64,000 nt of DNA from Effrenium voratum (Eukaryota; Sar; Dinophyceae; Suessiales; Symbiodiniaceae): contig CAUJNA010001491.1 in assembly GCA_963377175.1 (NCBI GenBank), positions 581,996 to 645,995 on the forward strand, given 5' to 3'. The notes beneath the pieces are model-generated. The model did no database searches, was not told where the DNA came from, and worked only from the letters and a program-made list of their open reading frames with translations. Below are positions 58,105-64,000 of the stretch, piece by piece. The stretch's first letter is position 1. The number at the start of each line of letters is the position of its first letter. The translations under genes and the position numbers were made by a program.

Positions 58105-58900
58105 TCCTCAGGGTGATTCTGGGCAGCCTCACGCAGATACTGCTTGCGCAAGTTACCTCAGAGAGCGGACCATGGAAGTTAGAATCTCACTACGCATCTA
58201 ACATACTGTGGACGGGCGAAATCAATCCACTTTGCATCAGTCGATGCTTGGTTCATCAGTTGAGGGAACCCGAAGTGCTGACGGAAGGAAACTGCACAAT
58301 ATTCAAACAGCAAAACACCCACTGCATTTGTTCTGTGCACCAAAAGGGATCTGGATGGTTGCCGAGACCAAGGTCTCAAGAAAAGCACGGAGCGAATGGT
58401 TGCTGTTGAGCCCTCTGCAAAACGATTTTAAGTTTTGTGGGTCCAATGGAAAATCATATTTCCAAAAAGTTAAAGTCCAACGATCCTGGCAGAAAATAGG
58501 AACCCTTTTGAGGCGAAACAAGCAGGGAAAAAGGGTAACACCGAACTCGGGAATCAAGAGAACATGTTGGTTTTCGAGAGAAAGCATGGCCCACACCTTC
58601 CCTCAACAGAGGGTACCCAAAAAGAAGCACCCCAACTTGCTTTTGTGTTTGTGTGTGTGCATTTGTTGTGTCTATTTATTTCGTTTTATTTATTGTTTTT
58701 AGTTTTTCGATTATTTTTTTGGGGGGAAGGGGGTTCAACATAGTTTCGCTGTCCGTGTCCCGGTTGCTCAGTTCCTAAGAGCCGTTTGAAAGGTCGCTTT
58801 TAGGCACCTGAGAGTTTGGGCCTCACCGGTGCCAAACAGTTGGAAAACTTATTTGGGTGTTGGCTTTTGAGGGCCTCAAAACGAAATGGCGGGTTTGGGA
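58105..58900. other. selD intron, unassigned part
   Basis: T/G-rich stretch at 58640-58730. No exon seen. Confidence 0.4.
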
Positions 58901-58902
58901 AA

Positions 58903-59006
58903 TCAGTTGCTTGAGAACATATTTTGTTTGCCCTGTTGGTTTTAAAAGGAATCTATCACTGCTGTTTTGTTTTTTGCTTTTTCCGGGGGGTTTAAGCAGA
59001 TGAAAG
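58903..59006 (+). repeat. F1 element in a selD intron
   Basis: TCAGTTGCTTGAGAACAT left, CCCTGTTGGTTTTAAAAGGA, ATCTATCACTGCTG, TTTAAGCAGATGAAAG right. Confidence 0.8.
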
Positions 59007-59083
59007 ATCAGGAGCACCCCGCCAGTTGCCTTCGTTTTCACTTGAGACAGGCCCATTTGAAGCAGGATGGGTTTCTGCCACAA

Positions 59084-59204
59084 GCTCAGTTGTCCAAAGC
59101 CGACCTTTTCCACCTTTTGGCGTTCCCTTTTTGGGTTCCCAACTTGAGTAAAGGTCCCAAAAGCTGATCACTTTTTTGCTAACCAGGTTTCTCAGGGGCA
59201 ACTA
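59084..59204 (+). repeat. F7 element in a selD intron
   Basis: GCTCAGTTGTCCAAAGCCGA, GAGTAAAGGTCCCAAAAGC, CAGGGGCAACTAAC; degraded. Confidence 0.6.
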
Positions 59205-59356
59205 ACTAAGATCACGTCGATCGAACCCGGCAGCTTTCCCAAAAGCTGATCTCACCTCTTTGTTTTTCCAAGTCCCTCAGGGGGCCACTGACTAAGATCC
59301 CGTCGACCCTCTGGCAGTTCCTGGGGGCGTTTTGACGCGCCAGAACTCGCCGGCAG

Positions 59357-59422
59357 GTCAGCGAGGACATCGCCATCGTGGGCACCCTGGACTTCTTCAC
59401 CCCCATCGTCGACGAGCCCGAG
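59357..59422 (+). CDS. selD: Selenide, water dikinase, exon B
   Basis: Acceptor ACTCGCCGGCAG, then 22 codons ending DIAIVGTLDFFTPIVDEPE. DFFTPIVDxP is the SelD signature with the metal-binding Asp residues. The right border is GAG|GCGCAG, a GC donor, set by the phase-0 join to exon C and by the family alignment (FFTPIVDDPYxFG). The frame stays open past the donor, but that text is not SelD-like. The exon is only 66 bases. Confidence 0.85.
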
Positions 59423-60200
59423 GCGCAGCGCAGCGAGGGGGAGAGCTTCGAGTCCAGCGGTCGACGTGAACGACTCAGCGTGGGCCTGGAAGTCTTCCCC
59501 AGAAAATTCGCTTCCTCCATTTTTTTGTTTTTTGTTAGCTCTTTTTTGGAATTGGTCACTTGGTTTTCCGCTCACCAGTCGTGCGCTTGCTTTTGCGCGC
59601 ACGTCATAGAAAACCGGGAGTCCGTCGAAGTGAGCATTTTGCTACCTTTTTTTTCTTTTCCGAGGGGCCAGTTCGGGAGTAATGTTGAGGATGGGACTTT
59701 CATCGACCCAGTAAGTCAGTTTGGACCTCATGTCGCGAATCGATTCGCGACTTGGCACCTGCTCCGCCCTTGGCCGCTTGGCAAACCATTTGGCTTAGCT
59801 TGGTTTTGGTGTGCCGCTTCAGCAGACCTCCAATGAGTTGCTTCCTTGTTCCTTTGGGTTTGAGGGTTTCCCCTCAAACTACCCACAAAAAAGGGCCCAT
59901 AACTTTGATTTGGGAGCAAGAATGTTGGGACGATTAATTGGGCACGTGAGTTTGTTTCCAAGGCCCGTTCTGCCACAGAGTGGGCCTTTGCAAGACAGCC
60001 CTCTTCAATCCTCCTCATGTGATTATAGTTTAATGTATCTCGGGGAGCTTTCATAGCTGGACTGAGGAGGAAGCCAGCGTTGAAGCTGTCAAAATGTGCC
60101 TCTCGTGTGCCGTGTTCAGCTGGCAGCCAGCGGGGGTGATTTGTCCGAAACGTCTTCCCCTGGTTGATAAATCACACCTCCTAGGCCCAGTGAAAAAAAC
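59423..60200. other. selD intron (GC-AG), unassigned part
   Basis: No exon; T-rich stretch at 59518-59545. Confidence 0.45.
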
Positions 60201-60314
60201 TTCGCTGTTCTTGGATCATGTTTTTTGTTTGGTTTTTTGGGTTCTGTTCAAATTTTACTGGGGGTCTGCAAAAAACAGTCAGTTTTTTGCCAGACCATAC
60301 CAAGAGTAGAGATG
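60201..60314 (+). repeat. F10 element in a selD intron
   Basis: TTCGCTGTTCTTGGATCATG left, GGGTTCTGTTCAAATTTTAC, CATACCAAGAGTAGAGATG right. Confidence 0.8.
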
Positions 60315-60500
60315 AAAAGCGAGTTTTGTTAATGCAGGTGTTCTTTGCTCATTAATGTTTGCAGAGGACATGGTGGACAGACTTAGTTTACCTGTTTGAC
60401 ATTTTTGCTATTTTGGTGCTCCTTAATTTCTTGGGGTCTGAGTGTGGCCCAGACATGGGGATCTCTGGCGGCTCACTACGTTCGGCTATTTCATTGACAG

Positions 60501-60541
60501 GTGTTTGGTGGCATCGCGGCGGCGAACGCCCTCTCGGACGT
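60501..60541 (+). CDS. selD: Selenide, water dikinase, exon C
   Basis: Acceptor TTCATTGACAG, frame VFGGIAAANALSDV, donor GT|GTGCCC giving 13 codons plus two bases. FGxIAAANALSDVYAMG is among the most conserved blocks of SelD. The split Val codon is completed by the first base of exon D. At 41 bases it is a micro-exon-sized unit. Confidence 0.87.
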
Positions 60542-60600
60542 GTGCCCTGTGCGGACGAGTTGATTGGTCAGACGTATGGATGTGGGCTATGTATGGTTAG

Positions 60601-60718
60601 ACAGGGGGGTCTTTTTACCACCTTTGGTGGAAAAATGATCGACCCCCTTGTAGTGAAGCACTCCTTGTTGAGGGGGTCGCCAATTTTCTCACAAACGGTG
60701 GCAAAAAGACCCCTCTGT
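60601..60718. repeat. Long foldback element in a selD intron (118 bp)
   Basis: 22-bp arms 60601-60622 (ACAGGGGGGTCTTTTTACC..) and 60697-60718 pair with two mismatches. A second inner pair (ATCGACCCCCT / AGGGGGTCG) extends the fold. Confidence 0.88.
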
Positions 60719-60791
60719 GGTCAGGGTGGATGGTGATGACGCGCCTGAGTGGAAGCCGGTGTTCCTGGTCGTCTTGGCCCTGCATTTGGTC

Positions 60792-60905
60792 TAGGTCCCC
60801 CAGTAGTGCCCTTTCTTACCCGTTTTTGGGGGAGGGTTCCCCTACTCAAGTAGACTACAGAAAAAAGTTGGTACCCTTATTGTAACCTCTCTACTGGAGG
60901 ACCTA
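60792..60905. repeat. F2 element in a selD intron
   Basis: TAGGTCCCCCAGTAGTGCCC left, CTCTACTGGAGGACCTA right. Confidence 0.85.
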
Positions 60906-61134
60906 GTGCTGAACTTAGTCCTGGGTGACATGTGCCAGCCTGCAGCTCAGGCCCGATTTGTCAGAGCTTGGGTAGAAGGCCACGGATCCGGCAGGTTGTT
61001 TGGCGGAGGCTCCGACTGCCCAATTTTGTCATGCTACGCTCTTCTGAGTGGCCGCCAAAGGGATGGCAGCCCCGTTGCTCCACACTGGATGCGTTTGTTT
61101 GTCTTGGGCTTGGCGGCTGGCGGGCATAAATACT

Positions 61135-61237
61135 TACCCTCCCACCGGCTAACATGGAAATGCACAGACCCCTGTAGAAAGACTACCTTCCTCTTGGCAA
61201 GGGCCTTTTTGCACTTCCATGTTAGTAGGGGAGGGTA
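61135..61237. repeat. Foldback element in a selD intron, about 28-bp arms
   Basis: TACCCTCCCACCGGCTAACA.. (61135-61164) pairs with 61210-61237 (TGCACTTCCATGTTAGTAGG..) with a few mismatches. Confidence 0.82.
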
Positions 61238-61239
61238 CT

Positions 61240-62365
61240 CTACCCCGATCGTCATGTACCGCCTGCCCAGTACTCAGCGGCGAATCAGACCTTCGGCTTG
61301 CCCTCAGGCACGTAGCAGCCAAATCACCCCGAAAGAGCGGTATGCTGATTTGACACCTCATGGAGTCTAGGCCGATGATGTGCACCTTGCCAAGCGTAGA
61401 ATGCAACAGCCATTCCACTGTGGCTGAGTAGCTGCGGGCAGTGTTGTCTTGTGGTGCCGTTTTGCGCCTTTGCAATGAATAAATGCAACTATCTGAAGCA
61501 GACAGTTGGCTCACCTTTGGTGTAGCTTGGCACTCTGCAATGCATGGATGCTCTCAGTAGCAGACAGTTGAACTCACTTGCAACCCATGCCTCATACAGC
61601 GAATATGGGGCTGTGTCAAAATGAGGCGCGGGGTCGTCCACAAGCAGGCTTGAAGACCACCCTCAGAAAATGCTCTTTCCAGATCTGCAAAAGCCGAGAC
61701 CATCTTCACCTTCTTTTGACATGGCACTTCCTCTTCAAGGGATCCCATGTTTGGTGCTATGTTAGTTGGAGGGGGGCTAAACTGTTGTGCTCCGGAGTCC
61801 CATTATTTTGGGCGCGGCCAAACTGGTCCAGGCACCTGTGCTGTGCCAAAACAGTGCGAACAAGAATGGACCTGACTGGAGGCTGCTGGAATCCTTCAAA
61901 CAGCTTTGGTAAATTCCATGGGAGGGTGACTGAAATTCCTTTGTCCAGTCTGGTTCCGTAAATGATAGTGTACAGTATGTTACGCAGGTTCCCGCAAGGC
62001 CTGCAACCCCAAACCCCATCAAGTAAGGTATGGATGCAATACAAGGGCGCCTTCTCCATAGATTTCCCTTCGTGGGACAAGGGGAAGGATGTACCATGGC
62101 CTTGGAAAACTGGAATATAGTAGTTCAGGTTGACGAAGCCAAACTATTTCACGATCGTTGGGGAGTAAAAGCAATCACGAAGCAAGCCAAGGCTCACGCA
62201 CTTCCGGCACGTAACACATGCCGATTTTAACGAATGCAGCTCATGTGTACTCATTCAGCTTTGCATGCAGGGGCTCGCACACCTGCAGATGAGCATGGAA
62301 CCTAAAGCAATGAATTGGAGTGGAAACTCCTGCTAGGCACTCCTTTTCGTCTTGGGGTTCCATGT
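61240..62365. other. selD intron, unassigned part
   Basis: GCAGACAGTTG(G/A)(A)CTCAC recurs at 61497 and 61560. Near-inverted CATGGAACCT / GGGGTTCCATG flank 62292-62365. No exon seen. Confidence 0.4.
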
Positions 62366-62369
62366 TAAT

Positions 62370-62488
62370 CTTCCATTTGCTTAAGAATATTTGTTATTTC
62401 CCTGTTGGTTTTAAAGGGAATCTATCACTACTGGACATATGTGTTTTTTTTAATATTTTTTTGTTCAGGGGTCCAAAAAACAAATGGA
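62370..62488 (+). repeat. F1 element, full length, 40 bases before selD exon D
   Basis: CTTCCATTTGCTTAAGAATA left, CCTGTTGGTTTTAAAGGG, AATCTATCACTACTGGAC, AAACAAATGG right. Confidence 0.88.
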
Positions 62489-62528
62489 TGTAACCCCCAT
62501 ACGTCAGCCGGCAGGGGGTTCCTGGAAG

Positions 62529-62575
62529 GTACGCCATGGGCGCGAAGCCGATCTTCGCCTTGAACATCGCCGGGG
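62529..62575 (+). CDS. selD: Selenide, water dikinase, exon D (right end uncertain)
   Basis: Acceptor TCCTGGAAG; the first base completes the Val codon from exon C, then YAMGAKPIFALNIAG, which fits the family text YAMGGKPLFALNIVGFP. The right border lies near 62568-62580 (possible GC donor after AACATC). No later exon (GGHSIDD region) was recognised, so the gene runs beyond the window or on into unrecognised exons. The opposite strand is also open here but is a shadow. Confidence 0.85.
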
Positions 62576-62834
62576 GCCCGGCCTGCTTGAGCTCGCCGGG
62601 TTGGTCTCAAAGTTTTGGGGCCATCCCCAAAGGCTCGGCTTCTTCTTTTGACCTGGGTTAACTGCCAAGCGCATTCTTTGGACGCCACTCGTGTAGGAGT
62701 CTGCCTCATACCGATCCGGTGGGGGGGGGGGAGTATAAGGGATAACGAGCTCACGATGACAAAAGGTCTTTTGGTTGCTTTAAGGTTTAGATTTTGCAGA
62801 TGGAGTATGACCTGGGTTAGTTAGCTAGTTGGCA

Positions 62835-62930
62835 GGGAGCCGGACGAAGGGAGCTGCGGTATCCAAAAAGTGGCTTTTGAGGGAGACTTCCGGAGCTAGC
62901 GACCGGAGTCCAGCTTAGGCACATGGTGGA
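62835..62930 (+). repeat. Short dispersed repeat (TTCCGGAGCTAGCGACCGG type)
   Basis: GGCAGGGAGCCGGACG, GGTATCCAAAAAGTGG, GGCACATGGTGG; related to 42243 and 46640. Confidence 0.6.
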
Positions 62931-63040
62931 TGGTTGGTGGTTCTTTTGGTTTCCCCTTTGATACATAGGGGATGCCAGTTGACTACAATGGCCGCCGGAT
63001 TGTGCCAGGAAGTACAACGGTACGTATGAAGGTTCACACC

Positions 63041-63161
63041 TAGGTCCACCAGCTAGGTGCCCTTTCTCACCCCTTTTTTGGTTGGGAGGGTTCCCCTGCT
63101 AAAATAGACTACAGAAAAAAGTTGGTACCAACTTAGTCTATCCTCTCTGCCGGAGGACCTA
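63041..63161. repeat. F2 element, full length
   Basis: TAGGTCCACCAGCTAGGTG left, GTTGGTACCAACTTAGTC, CTGCCGGAGGACCTA right. Confidence 0.82.
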
Positions 63162-64000
63162 GGTCGGCTTCTCGGCTTCCGTTTGGCTTTTCGGCTAGCC
63201 AAGCAAACCAACAAAACCACCCCAATCCAGCCAAAAGAGGGAGGATGAGTAAAGACTTGCTCCATGGCGAATACTTCATCGGCGAGCGCAAGGTTTAGCA
63301 AAATGACTCCCCTCGTCCGCTTCTGGAACTCTCCGGACCCCTCCCCCCCCTCCGCCCACCCGTGCAAAACACGTCTCCGCTTTTTTGCTTGCCCTCTGAA
63401 ATGCAATGCAAAGTCCAAGGTATGCCAGTGGCCAGTACTAATTCCCTTTACAGCCGCACCGTTGAGCAACCCTGGAATGATTGGATTCCCTTGCAAATAG
63501 TGTTCCTAGGGGGCTAGTCTTCCCAAAAAAAAGAAACTGGACGCACAAATCCAATTTCAGGGGTCGGTCACGCCCCCCAATCCCATTTGTAAGGGGGGTC
63601 GATCAACTACTGCTTGCCTCTGACTAGTATACCCATTGACGAAGGTCTTGGACTCGCCCCTTCCCCCCCCAGGTTTAATGAGTGCTCTCCGGCCCCTCCC
63701 TGGGCCAATAGGACTACAGGAAAGTGCTTGAGACATTGTGGTTTGTATTTTCGCTGGTTGTATTCTTGGGGGCCCTACCTTGAGGCGGGCTACCCTTCCT
63801 GAACTTGTCATACTATTTGTTTGAACAAACCGTAGTAAGCTAAGCTTGAAAAAAGATACCTTACTTTCCACGTGTTGAACCGTTGGGAATCCGTTGGGAG
63901 TCCATTTGAAAGTCATTGTTGGTATTAAGCAGGCTGACGCCTGATGCCGCCGACCCCCCAATATGCTTTTATTGTTGATGTTGTTTTAAATATTGTTTTA
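63162..64000. other. Unassigned right end of window
   Basis: GAGCAACCCTGGAATGATTG (about 63462) is shared with 37536. A pyrimidine-rich stretch lies at 63340-63352. No exon recognised, although a later selD exon could be hidden. Confidence 0.35.

Noticed and set aside
62517..62600. Minus-strand exon-like frame ELKQAGPPAMFKAKIGFAP
   Set aside because: It is the antisense of selD exon D, which fits a known family and the splice phase.

Overview
The window reads as nuclear DNA of a dinoflagellate, most likely a member of the Suessiales/Symbiodiniaceae type. This rests on three things: Ty1/copia polyproteins of a divergent kind, tiny host exons with GT-AG and GC-AG introns, and introns packed with short inverted-repeat (introner/MITE-like) elements. 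No rRNA, tRNA, CRISPR or bacterial gene is seen. The organism call is inference from these traits, not from a marker gene.

Region 1 (1-7692, + strand) is a large copia-type retrotransposon (element A) whose left end lies outside the window. It holds the gag C-terminus with two CCCH zinc fingers, a well-phased -1 frameshift heptamer, protease, integrase, a cytosine-methyltransferase-like domain, a complete-looking dUTPase, reverse transcriptase and RNase H. The pol is broken by one frame change near 2480 and one in-frame TAG at 5695. After a 384-base spacer come two very long overlapping ORFs (8077-12555 and 12540-16772; 1492 and 1410 aa). They are fully open, have no recognised full-length homologue, and carry an ADP-ribosyltransferase-like HGT motif, a RanBP2-type zinc finger and long disordered tails. 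Whether they belong to element A (a copia element of 17 kb or more) or to a separate unit is the main open question.

Region 2 (about 16.8-23.0 kb) is non-coding, with a 100-base inverted repeat, a recurrent 12-mer, a candidate polypurine tract and several short repeats.

Region 3 (23007-30865, - strand) is a nearly complete copia-type element (element B). It has identical 140-bp LTRs, GGGC target duplication, a polypurine tract and a primer-binding site that matches the anticodon arm of tRNA-Met, as in the half-tRNA priming of Drosophila copia. It encodes gag, zinc knuckle, protease, methyltransferase-like domain, integrase, RT, RNase H, and a C-terminal extension with membrane segments and two zinc motifs.

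Region 4 (about 31-64 kb) is host DNA with very small exons on the + strand in introns full of short repeats. Four exons at 57.2-62.6 kb spell the conserved core of selenide, water dikinase (SelD). Four collinear phase-compatible exons at 31.9-35.5 kb suggest a second, unidentified gene; further orphan exon-like islands lie between. Repeat families are labelled here F1 (ends CTTCCATTTGCTTAAG), F2 (TAGGTCC), F3 (CATGGTTG), F4 (GGCTCCCAGCC), F5 (GCAGGGGAGCAG), F6 (CTCACTTCCTGAG), F7 (CTCAGTTGTCC), F8 (ATATGGCTGTGGGTC), F9 (GC-rich CCCCTGG) and F10 (TTCGCTGTTCTTGG). One F1 copy has grown into a 1.9-kb array of 72-bp units.
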